This document shows positions 32,382 through 41,388 of a DNA stretch of 64,000 bases, piece by piece. Under the pieces are notes generated by a model. The model was not told the origin of the DNA and searched no databases. It saw nothing but the letters and a program-made list of their open reading frames with translations. Made by a program: the position numbers and the translations under genes. The DNA is from Okibacterium fritillariae (GTDB taxonomy: Bacteria > Actinomycetota > Actinomycetes > Actinomycetales > Microbacteriaceae): NCBI RefSeq assembly GCF_900167575.1, contig NZ_FUZP01000002.1, positions 310,001-374,000 on the forward strand, given 5' to 3'. How positions within the stretch are numbered: position 1 is the stretch's first letter; each line of letters begins with the position of its first letter.

Positions 32382-34073
32382 TTAGCGCGCGATGACCTCG
32401 TCGGCGATGCGCTGCAGATCGGCACGCAAGGCCTCGATGCGGTGCGCCGCGGCCTCCGGCTCGCTCTGCTCGCTGCGCGCGTCGAGATAGAACTTCAGCT
32501 TCGGCTCGGTTCCGGAGGGGCGTGCCATAACGCGCGACCCGTCGGCCAGGTGGAAGCGCAGCGCGTCGGTGGGAGGCAGCTGCTCGAAACCGTCGCTCAG
32601 GTCGTCGATCTGCTCGACCTTCACCCCGCCGAGCTCGGCGGGCGGCTGGTCGCGCAGCGCCGCCATGATGCGGCCGATGATCGACAGGTCCGTGACGCGG
32701 ATGGACAGCTGCCCGCTGGCGTAGACGCCGAACGTCGACGCGAACTGCCCGAGCAGCCCCGCCACGTCGGTGCCGGCCGTGTGCGCCTCGGACGCCAGGT
32801 CGAGGAACGCGAGGGCGGCCGAGATGCCGTCCTTGTCGCGCACCACGCCCGGGTTCACGAGGTAGCCGAGGGCTTCTTCATAGCCGAAGATGAGCCCGGG
32901 CACGCGTGACACCCACTTGAAACCCGTGAGCGTCTCGGCGAAGCGCAGCCCGTGCGCCTTCGCCACCTCGCCGAGGGCGGGGGAGGAGACGATCGAGCAG
33001 GCGAGCACGCCGTCCACGCCGTCGCGTTCGGCCTGCTGGGCGGCGTGCCAGCCGAGCAACCAGCCGACCTCGTTGCCGGTCAACTGGCGGAACCCGGCGG
33101 GCGCCGAGGTGTCGGGGATGGCGACGGAGAAACGGTCGGCGTCGGGGTCGTTCGCGATCACGAGGTCGGCGTGCGCGTCGCGGGCCGCCTGGAACGCCAG
33201 GTCGAGCGCGCCGGGCTCCTCGGGGTTGGGGAACGACACGGTCGGGAACGCGGCATCCGGGTCGCGCTGTTCGACGACGGGTTCGACGGGCGGATAACCG
33301 GCGGCGTCGATCACGCGTGAGAAGGTCTCCCATCCGACGCCGTGCATGGCCGTGTAGACGACCCGCAACGGCGAGTCGAAGGAGCGCACGGGCCCGGCGG
33401 TGGCGGCGACATAGGCATCGACGACCTCTTCGGGGGCTGTTTCATAAGAGGTCGAGCGCGGCAGCTCGAGCACGTTGCCCGTCTCGGCGACGCGCAGGAT
33501 GTGGGCGGCGATATCGGCGTCGGCGGGCGACACGATCTGCGAGCCGCGGTCTCCGTCGCCGAGGTAGACCTTGTAGCCGTTGTCGGCGGGCGGGTTGTGG
33601 CTCGCCGTGACCATGACGCCGGCCGAGGCGTCGAGGTGCCGCACGGCGAACGCCAGCACGGGGGTGGGAAGCAAACGGGGCAGCAGGATGGCGCGCACCC
33701 CGGCACCGGCCATGATCTCGGCCGTGTCGGTCGCGAAGACGCGCGAATTCTTGCGGCCGTCATAGCCGATGACGACGCTCGCGGTCTGGCCGGGCGCCGC
33801 GCGCTCGATCAGGTAGGCGGCGAGACCCGCGGCGGCCTGCGACACGAGCACGCGGTTCATGCGCGCCGAACCGGCCTCGATGCGGCCGCGCAACCCGGCG
33901 GTGCCGAACTCGAGGCGCGTGTCGAACCGCTCGTGCAACTCGTCGAGCGCGATCTCGTTGCCGGCCTCGGCATCTTTCAGCAGCAGCTCGATCTCGGTGC
34001 GCGTCTCGTCGTCGGGGTCTTGCCCCGCCCAGGCGCGCGCGGCCTGCAACACCTGGTCGCGGTCGAGCGTCAT
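32382..34073 (-). CDS. Phosphohexomutase (phosphomannomutase/phosphopentomutase-like)
   Basis: The protein has 563 residues, typical of the long alpha-phosphohexomutase branch (PGM2/PmmB-like). The phosphoserine loop is VMVTASHNPPADNGYKVY (Ser158), the metal loop is NDPDADRFSVA, the sugar-binding loop is GYEEALGY, and the phosphate-binding RPSGTEPKL lies near the C terminus. The start overlaps the punA stop by one base (TAATG). Pairing with purine nucleoside phosphorylase suggests it converts ribose 1-phosphate to ribose 5-phosphate, although hexose phosphates are also possible substrates. Confidence 0.92.
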   Translation of the reverse strand: MTLDRDQVLQAARAWAGQDPDDETRTEIELLLKDAEAGNEIALDELHERFDTRLEFGTAGLRGRIEAGSARMNRVLVSQAAAGLAAYLIERAAPGQTASVVIGYDGRKNSRVFATDTAEIMAGAGVRAILLPRLLPTPVLAFAVRHLDASAGVMVTASHNPPADNGYKVYLGDGDRGSQIVSPADADIAAHILRVAETGNVLELPRSTSYETAPEEVVDAYVAATAGPVRSFDSPLRVVYTAMHGVGWETFSRVIDAAGYPPVEPVVEQRDPDAAFPTVSFPNPEEPGALDLAFQAARDAHADLVIANDPDADRFSVAIPDTSAPAGFRQLTGNEVGWLLGWHAAQQAERDGVDGVLACSIVSSPALGEVAKAHGLRFAETLTGFKWVSRVPGLIFGYEEALGYLVNPGVVRDKDGISAALAFLDLASEAHTAGTDVAGLLGQFASTFGVYASGQLSIRVTDLSIIGRIMAALRDQPPAELGGVKVEQIDDLSDGFEQLPPTDALRFHLADGSRVMARPSGTEPKLKFYLDARSEQSEPEAAAHRIEALRADLQRIADEVIAR

Positions 34074-34906
34074 TACAGCGCCCCCACGATGCGGGCGAGC
34101 AGGGCGCTGATGACGGGCTCGGCTTCGCGGCCGGCCTCGATGACCTCTTCGTGCGACAGCGGCGTCTTCTGGATGCCGGCGGCCAGGTTGGTGATGAGCG
34201 ACATGCCCAGGATTTCCATGCCGGCCTGGCGGGCGGCGATGGCCTCGAGCGCCGTCGACATGCCGACGATGTGCCCGCCGATGGCCTTGGCCATCTGCAC
34301 TTCGGCGGGGGTCTCGTAGTGCGGCCCGCGGAACTGCGTGTAGACGCCCTCGTCGAGGGACGGCTCGATCTCGTGCGCCAGCTGGCGCAGGCGGCTGGAG
34401 TAGAGGTCGGTCAGGTCGATGAAGGTCGCGCCCTCGAGCGGAGAGTCGGCCGTGAGGTTGATGTGGTCGCTGATGAGCACGGGCGTGCCGGGCTTCCAGT
34501 GCTCCTTGATGCCACCGGCACCGTTGGTGAGGATCATGGTGGTCGCGCCCGTGGCGGCGGCCGTGCGCACCGAGTGCACGACGCGGCGCACGCCGTGGTT
34601 CTCGTAGTAGTGGGTGCGGGCGCCGATGACGAGCGCGCGCTTGCCGCTCGGCAGCAGGATGCTGCGCAGGGTGCCGGGGTGGCCGGCCAGGGCGGGCTTC
34701 GAGAATCCGACGATCTCGTCGGCCGGGATGGTGGCCGTGGTCTCGCCGAGCAGTTCGGCGGCCTTGCCCCAGCCGCTGCCGAGCGTCAGGGCGATGTCGT
34801 GGCGGTCGACGCCGGTCTTCTCGGCGATCTGGGCCGCAGCGTTGCGGGCGATCTCGAAGGGATCGGTGGCCGGATCGTCGAGGGGGTGAGAGAAGTGTTC
34901 AGACAT
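34073..34906 (-). CDS. punA: Purine-nucleoside phosphorylase (trimeric type)
   Basis: The protein has 277 residues. It contains LGSGWGKAAELLGET, AGHPGTLRSILL, the phosphate/purine blocks RTHYYENHG and LTNGAGGIKEHW, and GMSTALEAIAARQAGMEILG, all standard for trimeric PNP. It cleaves inosine and guanosine to the base and ribose 1-phosphate, following adenosine deaminase in salvage. The ATG is 6 nt from TAGAGT (leaderless). It is the first gene of a two-gene operon with the phosphohexomutase and is divergent from lpdA. Confidence 0.95.
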   Translation of the reverse strand: MSEHFSHPLDDPATDPFEIARNAAAQIAEKTGVDRHDIALTLGSGWGKAAELLGETTATIPADEIVGFSKPALAGHPGTLRSILLPSGKRALVIGARTHYYENHGVRRVVHSVRTAAATGATTMILTNGAGGIKEHWKPGTPVLISDHINLTADSPLEGATFIDLTDLYSSRLRQLAHEIEPSLDEGVYTQFRGPHYETPAEVQMAKAIGGHIVGMSTALEAIAARQAGMEILGMSLITNLAAGIQKTPLSHEEVIEAGREAEPVISALLARIVGAL

Positions 34907-34912
34907 GAATCC

Positions 34913-34918
34913 ACTCTA
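34913..34918 (-). promoter_or_regulatory. -10 hexamer TAGAGT of punA (leaderless)
   Basis: Minus-strand TAGAGT, 6 nt before the punA ATG at 34906. Confidence 0.5.
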
Positions 34919-35036
34919 TTGGCTGGCGCGGGCGCGGCCAGGGCTTGACGCTCGCCTGAGCCGGTGTGGCGACATCCGTGCGCGCGTGAGCGGATCCGTT
35001 TTGGTGCGCATCGTCGTGACCCGCGAGAATGGAGCA

Positions 35037-36470
35037 ATGGCTTATGAGTTCGAGCGCAAACAGCGAATCGCCGTCCTGGGTGGCGGCCCGGGCGGTTACG
35101 AGGCGGCCCTCGCGGGCGCTCAGCTCGGGGCGGATGTCACGCTCATCGAGCGCACGGGAGTGGGCGGTTCGGCCGTCATCACCGATGTCGTGCCCTCGAA
35201 GTCGCTCATCGCCACGGCCGAGGCCGCCATCAGCATCTCCGAGGCCGAAGACCTGGGTGTGCAGTTCTTCAGCCGCAGCGCCGAGGGGCGCCCCGTGCGG
35301 CCCGAGGTGGCCGTCAACCTCGCGGCTGTCAACAAGCGTCTGCTGGGGCTCGCGCGCCAGCAGTCCGAAGACATGCGCACCAACCTCGTGCGCGAGGGCG
35401 TGCGCATCATCCAGGGCGAGGGCCGGCTCGACGGGCGCAACAACGTGGTCGTCTCGACGGGCGGCGATGCGCCGACCGACTTCGACGGCGTCGAGGCCGA
35501 CACGATCGTCATCTCGGTGGGTGCGAGCCCGCGTCAGCTTCCGTCGGCCAAACCCGATGGCGAACGCATCCTCACGTGGACGCAGCTCTACAACCTGAAG
35601 AGCGTGCCCGAGCACCTCATCGTCGTGGGGTCGGGTGTCACGGGCGCCGAGTTCGCCAGCGCCTACACGGCCCTCGGCTCGAAGGTCACGCTCATCTCCA
35701 GCCGCGACCAGGTGCTGCCGGGCGAAGACGCCGACGCGGCAGCCGTCATCGAGAAGGTCTTCAAACGCAACGGCATGACGGTGCTGTCGAAGTCGCGCGC
35801 CGACAGCGTGGCGCGCACCGAGAACGGCGTCGTCGCCACGCTCTCCGACGGGCGCACGGTCGAGGGCAGCCACTGCCTCGTGGCCGTCGGGTCGGTGCCC
35901 AACACGTCCGGCATCGGGCTCGAAGAGGCGGGCGTGCAGCTCACCGAATCGGGCCACATCCGCGTGAACCGCGTGGCGCGGACATCCATGCCCAACATCT
36001 ATGCGGCCGGCGATTGCACCACGCTGCTGCCGCTCGCCTCGGTGGCCTCGATGCAGGGCCGCACGGCCATGTTCCACGCCATGGGCGACGCCGTGAGCCC
36101 CATCGAGGTGCGCAACGTGGCCGCAAACATCTTCACGCAGCCCGAGATTGCCACCGTCGGCTGGACGCAGAAGCAGATCGAAGAGGGCATCGCGCAGGGC
36201 GACATCTACAAGCTGCCCCTGGCGTCCAACCCGCGCGCCAAGATGATGGGCATCAAGGATGGCTTCGTCAAATTGTTCGCGCGCACGGGGTCGGGCACCG
36301 TCATCGGCGGCGTGATCGTGGCGCCCAAGGCATCCGAACTCGTCTTCCCGCTGGCGCTCGCCGTCGAGCACCGGCTCACGGTCGATCAGGTGGCGCGCGC
36401 CTTCGCGGTCTACCCGTCGCTCACGGGGTCGATCGCCGACGCGGCCCGCGCCATGCACATCGTTCTCTAA
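35037..36470 (+). CDS. lpdA: Flavoprotein NAD(P)H-quinone reductase of the LpdA type (no redox disulfide)
   Basis: The protein has 477 residues from ATG 35037 after GGAG. It has the FAD fold RIAVLGGGPGGYEAALAGAQ, a second dinucleotide fold LIVVGSGVTGAEFASAY, and a C-terminal dimerisation domain (PEIATVGWT). It is homologous to lipoamide dehydrogenase, but the CxxxxC segment reads GGSAVITDVVPSK with no Cys. Mycobacterial LpdA (Rv3303c) likewise lacks the disulfide and reduces quinones. Gene order next to punA and a PmmB-like mutase also matches that locus. An in-frame extension back to 34905 would overlap punA signals and is rejected. Confidence 0.9.
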   Translation: MAYEFERKQRIAVLGGGPGGYEAALAGAQLGADVTLIERTGVGGSAVITDVVPSKSLIATAEAAISISEAEDLGVQFFSRSAEGRPVRPEVAVNLAAVNKRLLGLARQQSEDMRTNLVREGVRIIQGEGRLDGRNNVVVSTGGDAPTDFDGVEADTIVISVGASPRQLPSAKPDGERILTWTQLYNLKSVPEHLIVVGSGVTGAEFASAYTALGSKVTLISSRDQVLPGEDADAAAVIEKVFKRNGMTVLSKSRADSVARTENGVVATLSDGRTVEGSHCLVAVGSVPNTSGIGLEEAGVQLTESGHIRVNRVARTSMPNIYAAGDCTTLLPLASVASMQGRTAMFHAMGDAVSPIEVRNVAANIFTQPEIATVGWTQKQIEEGIAQGDIYKLPLASNPRAKMMGIKDGFVKLFARTGSGTVIGGVIVAPKASELVFPLALAVEHRLTVDQVARAFAVYPSLTGSIADAARAMHIVL

Positions 36471-36473
36471 CGC

Positions 36474-37400
36474 ATGGGCGGTGTGCTGGTCGGTTTCGGC
36501 ATCATCGGCTTCGTCATCCTGGTGGGGTACATCGCCGGGCGGCTGAAGATCGGTGGGCCCGACGCCGGCTACACGCTCAACCGCATCGCGTTCTTCGTCA
36601 CCAACCCGGCGCTGCTCTTCACGGTTCTGGCGCACGCCGACCTGCACGTGGTGTTCTCGTCGTTCATCCTCGTGGCCGGCATCGCGGCCGTGGCGGTGGC
36701 GCTCGTCTACGTGCTCGTGGCGCGGCTGTGGTTCAAGTCCGGCGCCTCTGAGACGACCATCGGGGCCATGGCCTCGGGCTACGTCAACGCCAATAACATC
36801 GGCATCCCGGTGGCCGTCTACGTGCTGGGCGACGCACAATACGTGGCACCCATCCTGCTGCTGCAGCTCATCGTCTTCGCGCCCATCGCGCTGGGTGTGC
36901 TCGATGTGGCCGACCGCGGTTCGGCGTCGTTCCGCACCATCGCCACGCAGCCGTTCCGCAACCCCATGATCATCGCGTCGGTCATCGGCGTCGTCGTGGC
37001 GGCGACCGGGCTGCCCGTGCCCGACGAGGTCTACGCGCCCTTCGAGCTGCTGGGCGGCGCGGCCGTGCCCCTCATCCTGCTGGCGTTCGGCATGTCGCTC
37101 AACGGCCAGCGCCCGTTCCAGGCGGGCACGGGCCGCAAGGCCGTCCTCGTATCCTCGTTGCTCAAGTCGGTGGGCATGCCCGTCGCGGCCTACCTCCTCG
37201 CCCATTTCGCTTTCGGGATGTCGGGGGCGCCGCTCTTCGCGGCCGTCGTGCTCGCGGCCCTGCCCAGCGCGCAGAACGTCTTCAACTTCGCGAGCCGTTA
37301 CGGTCGCGGAGTCGTCCTCGCCCGCGACACGGTCCTGCTGACCACGATCGCCTCGGTCCCGGTCCTCCTCGTCATCGCGGCGCTCCTCGCCCCGCTCTAG
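36474..37400 (+). CDS. AEC-family (auxin efflux carrier-like) membrane transporter
   Basis: The protein has 308 residues and about ten transmembrane segments in two halves. The conserved half-site motifs are present: NRIAFFVTNPALLFTVLAHA in the first helix pair and GYVNANNIGIPVAVYVLGDA in the crossover. Bacterial members export or import organic acids, but the substrate here is not inferable. The ATG is only 3 nt from the lpdA stop, so it is probably cotranscribed with lpdA. Its TAG stop lies in the first unit of a short 8-bp tandem repeat. Confidence 0.88.
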   Translation: MGGVLVGFGIIGFVILVGYIAGRLKIGGPDAGYTLNRIAFFVTNPALLFTVLAHADLHVVFSSFILVAGIAAVAVALVYVLVARLWFKSGASETTIGAMASGYVNANNIGIPVAVYVLGDAQYVAPILLLQLIVFAPIALGVLDVADRGSASFRTIATQPFRNPMIIASVIGVVVAATGLPVPDEVYAPFELLGGAAVPLILLAFGMSLNGQRPFQAGTGRKAVLVSSLLKSVGMPVAAYLLAHFAFGMSGAPLFAAVVLAALPSAQNVFNFASRYGRGVVLARDTVLLTTIASVPVLLVIAALLAPL

Positions 37401-37421
37401 CCCGCTAGCCCGCCAGCCCAC
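37398..37421. repeat. 8-bp tandem repeat (3 units) at the AEC gene stop
   Basis: TAGCCCGC at 37398 and 37406, CAGCCCAC at 37414. The first three bases are the stop codon of the AEC gene. A terminator hairpin begins 19 nt further on; the flanking genes converge. Confidence 0.55.
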
Positions 37422-37439
37422 GGGTGCGTCGCACCACGC

Positions 37440-37474
37440 AGAAGGCCGCCCCGGCTTTCGCGGGGCGGCCTTCT
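37440..37474. terminator. Bidirectional terminator between AEC and carboxylase alpha genes
   Basis: Perfect 14-bp arms AGAAGGCCGCCCCG and complement with a 7-nt loop GCTTTCG. It lies between convergent genes. Confidence 0.8.
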
Positions 37475-37498
37475 CGTGATCGTGCGAAGAGGTGGCTC

Positions 37499-39277
37499 TT
37501 ACTCCGAGATCGTCAGCAGCTGGTGGCCGCTCGACACGGTCGTGCCGACCTCGGCCTTGACGTTGCCGACGACGCCGTCTTTGTGGGCCGTGATGGGCTG
37601 CTCCATCTTCATGGCCTCGAGCACAAGCAGCAGGTCGCCCTTGACGACGCGTTCGCCCTCGGATACCTGCAGCTTCACGATGGTGGCCTGCATGGGGGAG
37701 GAGACGCTGTCGCCCGTGGCGGTGACGACGGAGCCGGAGCCGCCGCCGCGTCGACCGGGAGGCGTGGCCGAACGACCCGCGCCAGACGCGCCGGCCGAGC
37801 CGACCTGGCCGAGACCCTCGGGCAGGCTCACGGCGATGCGCTTGCCGCCGACCTCGACGACCACGGTGTCGCGGCCGCCCTGCGGCGAGGAGGGTTCGAG
37901 TTCGCCGTTCCAGGGCTCGATGTCGTTCTCGAACTCGTTCTCGATCCACAGCGTGTAGACGCCGAACGTGCCGTCGGCGGCCGTGAAGGCGGGCTCGCGC
38001 ACGATCTTGCGGTGGAAGGGCAACACCGTGGGCAGGCCGGCGACCTCGAACTCGTCGAGGGCGCGGCGGGCGCGCTCGAGTGCCTGCTCGCGCGTGGCGC
38101 CCGTGACGATGACCTTGCCGAGCAGCGAGTCGAACGCGCCCGAGATCTCGTCGCCGGCCGTGACGCCCGAGTCGACGCGCACGCCGGGGCCGCCGAGCGA
38201 GGAGAACACGTGGATGGGGCCGGGCTGCGGCAGGAACCCGCGGCCCGGGTCTTCACCGTTGATGCGGAACTCGAACGAGTGCCCGACGGGGGCCGGGTCG
38301 CCGTAGTCGAGCGTGCCGCCCGCGGCGATGCGGAACTGTTCGCGCACGAGGTCGATGCCCGTGACCTCTTCGGAGACGGGGTGTTCGACCTGCAGGCGCG
38401 TGTTGACCTCGAGGAACGACACCGTGCCGTCGCCGCCGATCAGGAACTCGCACGTGCCGGCGCCCACATAGCCGACCTCTTTCAGGATGGCCTTGGAGGC
38501 GCGGTAGAGCTCGGTGTTCTGGGCCTCGGTGAGGAACGGCGCGGGAGCCTCTTCGACGAGCTTCTGGTGGCGGCGCTGCAGCGAGCAGTCCCGCGTCGAC
38601 ACGACGACGACGTTGCCCTCGGCGTCGGCCAGGCACTGAGTCTCGACATGGCGCGGCTTGTCGAGGTACTTCTCGACGAAGCACTCGCCGCGGCCGAAGG
38701 CGGCGACGGCCTCGCGCGTGGCCGATTCGAAGAGCTCGGGGATGGAGTCGCGGTCGCGGGCCACCTTGAGGCCGCGCCCGCCGCCGCCGAACGCGGCCTT
38801 GATGGCCACGGGCAGGCCGTGGGTGTCGACGAAGTCGAGCACCTCCTGCGCGCCCGAGACCGGGTTGATGGTGCCGGGGGCGAGCGGCGCGCCCACCTTC
38901 TCGGCCACGTGGCGGGCCGAGACCTTGTCGCCCAGACGTTCGATGGCCTCGGGCGAGGGCCCGATCCACACGAGCCCGGCGTCGATGACGGCGCGCGCGA
39001 AGTCGGCGTTCTCGGCGAGGAAGCCGTAGCCCGGGTGCACGGCGTCGGCGCCGGACCGTCGGGCCACCGAGAGAAGCTTCTCAATGGAGAGGTAGGTGGT
39101 GGCGCTCGTGGCACCGTCGAGCGCGTAGGCCTCGTCGGCGAGTTTCGCGTGCAGGGCGTCGCGATCCTGATCGGCGTAGACGGCGACACTGCCGAGGTTG
39201 CTGTCGCGCGCGGCGCGGATCACCCGAACGGCGATCTCGCCCCGGTTGGCAATGAGGACTTTGGAGATAGCTGGCAC
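37499..39277 (-). CDS. Acyl-CoA carboxylase alpha chain (biotin carboxylase plus biotin carrier)
   Basis: The protein has 592 residues. The N-terminal biotin carboxylase domain has [22 protein letters not shown]-grasp loop [13 protein letters not shown] and [18 protein letters not shown]. The C-terminal biotinyl domain carries [15 protein letters not shown] with the acceptor Lys. It matches the AccA3/BccA architecture of actinobacteria, where one alpha chain serves several beta chains for malonyl- or methylmalonyl-CoA synthesis. A TAGGCT hexamer lies 8 nt before the GTG, a near-leaderless arrangement. The beta and epsilon chains and birA lie at 44.7-47.7 kb. Confidence 0.95.
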   Translation of the reverse strand: MPAISKVLIANRGEIAVRVIRAARDSNLGSVAVYADQDRDALHAKLADEAYALDGATSATTYLSIEKLLSVARRSGADAVHPGYGFLAENADFARAVIDAGLVWIGPSPEAIERLGDKVSARHVAEKVGAPLAPGTINPVSGAQEVLDFVDTHGLPVAIKAAFGGGGRGLKVARDRDSIPELFESATREAVAAFGRGECFVEKYLDKPRHVETQCLADAEGNVVVVSTRDCSLQRRHQKLVEEAPAPFLTEAQNTELYRASKAILKEVGYVGAGTCEFLIGGDGTVSFLEVNTRLQVEHPVSEEVTGIDLVREQFRIAAGGTLDYGDPAPVGHSFEFRINGEDPGRGFLPQPGPIHVFSSLGGPGVRVDSGVTAGDEISGAFDSLLGKVIVTGATREQALERARRALDEFEVAGLPTVLPFHRKIVREPAFTAADGTFGVYTLWIENEFENDIEPWNGELEPSSPQGGRDTVVVEVGGKRIAVSLPEGLGQVGSAGASGAGRSATPPGRRGGGSGSVVTATGDSVSSPMQATIVKLQVSEGERVVKGDLLLVLEAMKMEQPITAHKDGVVGNVKAEVGTTVSSGHQLLTISE

Positions 39278-39365
39278 AGTCCCTTAGCCTATTGCCCTTT
39301 TCGCGAGGCCCTTTGGTCATTCCTCACAAAAATGCCGGTCGAACCAGGGCGCACATCGACAAGCC

Positions 39366-40007
39366 TCAGCGGTTGCGCAGCGACGACCAGGAGCCGCCCA
39401 GGGCGTTCACGGTGCGCCGGAGCGCGGGCAGCGACATCCCCACCACGGTCGACGGATCGCCCTCGATGCGCTGGATGAACGGGGCCCCGAGGCTGTCGAT
39501 CGTGAACGCACCGGCGACCTCGAGCGGTTCGCCCGTCGCGATGTAGTCGTCGATCTCGTCGTCGGTGATGTCGTCGGCGAAGGTCACGGTGGCCGACGTC
39601 GTGCCGCCCGTCGCGCCGTTCACGCGGCCGCCGCGGTGGTCGATGACCCAGAGGCCCGAGTGCAGGGTGCCCGTCGCGCCGCGCTGCATCTGCCAGCGTT
39701 CGCGCGCCCGCTCGGGCGTGTGTGGTTTGCCGTAGGCCACGCCGTCGATCTCGAACGCCGAGTCGCCGCCCACGACGAACCCGTCGAGCACTTCGGATGC
39801 CTCGGCCGCCGCCTCGACGACCGCCTCCGCCTTCACGCGCCCCAAGAAAGCGACCATCTCGGCGGGGGACAGGGTGCCGTGCTCGGCCTCGTGACGTTCC
39901 ACCGCGGCATCCTCGTCGACCTCGGAGGGGATGACGACGGGTTCGACGCCCGCCTGGCGCAGCAGCATGAGCCGGGCGGGGGAGGTGCTTGCCAGGTAGA
40001 GGGTCAC
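39366..40007 (-). CDS. maf: Maf-family nucleotide pyrophosphatase
   Basis: The protein has 213 residues from GTG 40007, preceded by ACAGGA; an upstream ATG at 40082 adds a non-conserved tail. LYLASTSPARLMLLRQAGVE opens the fold, VGGDSAFEIDG supplies the metal-binding Asp region, and the C-terminal block GAPFIQRIEGDPSTVVGMSL is typical. Maf proteins hydrolyse non-canonical or modified NTPs and can restrain division in Bacillus. It lies immediately upstream of the carboxylase alpha gene on the same strand, a neighbourhood shared with mycobacteria. Confidence 0.93.
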   Translation of the reverse strand: MTLYLASTSPARLMLLRQAGVEPVVIPSEVDEDAAVERHEAEHGTLSPAEMVAFLGRVKAEAVVEAAAEASEVLDGFVVGGDSAFEIDGVAYGKPHTPERARERWQMQRGATGTLHSGLWVIDHRGGRVNGATGGTTSATVTFADDITDDEIDDYIATGEPLEVAGAFTIDSLGAPFIQRIEGDPSTVVGMSLPALRRTVNALGGSWSSLRNR

Positions 40008-40100
40008 GGCGATCCTGTCTTCGTATCGGGCGGTGGGGCGGAGGGGGCGGGCGGGCACGGCAGTGTTGGTGTGCCGCGGCATCCGTGTAATGCTCGACGG

Positions 40101-41360
40101 ATGAGCATTTCAGGTGACACCGCCGACAGCATCGTTCTCGAGATTAGCAATGTGGCCCACGGGGGCGTCTTCGTGGCCCGCCACGAGGGCCGCGTCGTCT
40201 TCGTGCCCGACACCATGCCGGGCGAGACGGTGCGCGCGCGCATCACGGATGACTCGAAGAAGAGCTTCTGGCGCGCCGAGACGCTCGAGGTGCTCACGCC
40301 CGCGCCCGAGCGGGTGCCGCACATCTGGTCGGCGGCCGCGATCGACCGCGCGCCCGACGAGCGTGCCGGCGGAGCCGAGTTCGGCCACATCGCGTTGCCG
40401 CACCAGCGCGAGCTGAAGCGCCACGTGCTCGTCGACGCCCTGCAGCGTTTCGGCGGCATCGAACGCGACGTCGAGGTCGAGGCGGCCCCGGGCGACGACG
40501 AGGCCAACGGTCTCGGCTACCGCAGCCGCGTCAGCCTGCACGTCGACGAAGAGGGCCGCGTGGGCCCGTTCGCCGCGCGCAGCCACCGCGTCGTGCCGGT
40601 CGACGACCTGCCGCTCGCCACCAGCGCCGTGCAGCAGGCCGCGCCGCTCGGCACCCCGATGCCCGGCCTCGAACGCGTCGATGTCATCGCACCGTCGGTG
40701 GGCGCCACGCGCGTCGTCGGCACCGACCCCGACGGCCGCCGCCGCGCCGGTGAGCCGCTCGTCGAGCGCGTCGGCACGCGTGAATTCCAGGTCGCCGAAG
40801 AGGGCTTCTGGCAGGTGCACCGCCACGCGGCGGATGTGCTCACGCGCGCCGTGCAAGACATCCTGGTCGACGACGAGTTCGACCCCCAGGCCTTCAACCT
40901 CGACCTCTACGGCGGCGTCGGCCTGTTCGCGGCGGCCCTGGGTGACAAGTTCGGTCGCACCACGCGCATCACGACCGTCGAATCCGAGACCACGGCCACC
41001 GACTGGGCGGCCGAGAACCTCGCCGAATGGGTGGGTGCGCAGGCCATCACCGACCGTGTCGACCGCTACCTGCAGCGTCTCGTGCGTTCGGTGGGGGCCT
41101 CCGAGCGGCGTCGTCTGCAGGCCGCCACGATCGTGCTCGACCCGCCCCGCTCGGGTGCCGGCAAGAACGTCGTGTCGGCTCTCGTCGACCTGCACCCCGC
41201 CCAGATCGTCTACGTGGCCTGCGACCCGGTCGCCCTCGCTCGAGACCTCGGCTCGTTCCGCGATGCGGGCTACGAGCTCGACCGCCTGCGCGCCTTCGAC
41301 CTGTTCCCGCACACGCACCACCTCGAATCGGTGGCCCTCCTCCGTCCGACGAACCGTTAG
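40101..41360 (+). CDS. TrmA-family RNA (uracil-5) methyltransferase lacking Fe-S cysteines
   Basis: The protein has 419 residues from ATG 40101. An N-terminal TRAM domain (~1-65; ISNVAHGGVFVARHEGRVVF) precedes the methyltransferase fold with YGGVGLFAAAL (SAM site), LDPPRSGAGKNV, catalytic Cys in YVACDPVALARDL and the C-terminal HHLESVALL. In RlmD/RumA enzymes a [4Fe-4S] cluster is held by Cys residues between TRAM and the methyltransferase domain; here that stretch reads ERAGGAEFGHIALPHQ with no Cys. It should methylate a U in rRNA or tRNA. AATGCT lies 6 nt upstream of the ATG, close to the leaderless pattern. Confidence 0.9.
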   Translation: MSISGDTADSIVLEISNVAHGGVFVARHEGRVVFVPDTMPGETVRARITDDSKKSFWRAETLEVLTPAPERVPHIWSAAAIDRAPDERAGGAEFGHIALPHQRELKRHVLVDALQRFGGIERDVEVEAAPGDDEANGLGYRSRVSLHVDEEGRVGPFAARSHRVVPVDDLPLATSAVQQAAPLGTPMPGLERVDVIAPSVGATRVVGTDPDGRRRAGEPLVERVGTREFQVAEEGFWQVHRHAADVLTRAVQDILVDDEFDPQAFNLDLYGGVGLFAAALGDKFGRTTRITTVESETTATDWAAENLAEWVGAQAITDRVDRYLQRLVRSVGASERRRLQAATIVLDPPRSGAGKNVVSALVDLHPAQIVYVACDPVALARDLGSFRDAGYELDRLRAFDLFPHTHHLESVALLRPTNR

Positions 41361-41376
41361 GCCCGTCGTGTCGGGC

Positions 41377-41382
41377 TACGAT
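41377..41382 (+). promoter_or_regulatory. -10 hexamer TACGAT of the response regulator gene (leaderless)
   Basis: TACGAT followed by 6 nt and GTG at 41389. It fixes the start of the regulator gene. Confidence 0.5.
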
Positions 41383-41388
41383 GAGCAC

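Noticed and set aside
34899-37949. A 1016-codon minus-strand frame opposite lpdA and the AEC transporter
   Set aside because: Low-complexity composition, and it is antisense to two clear families.
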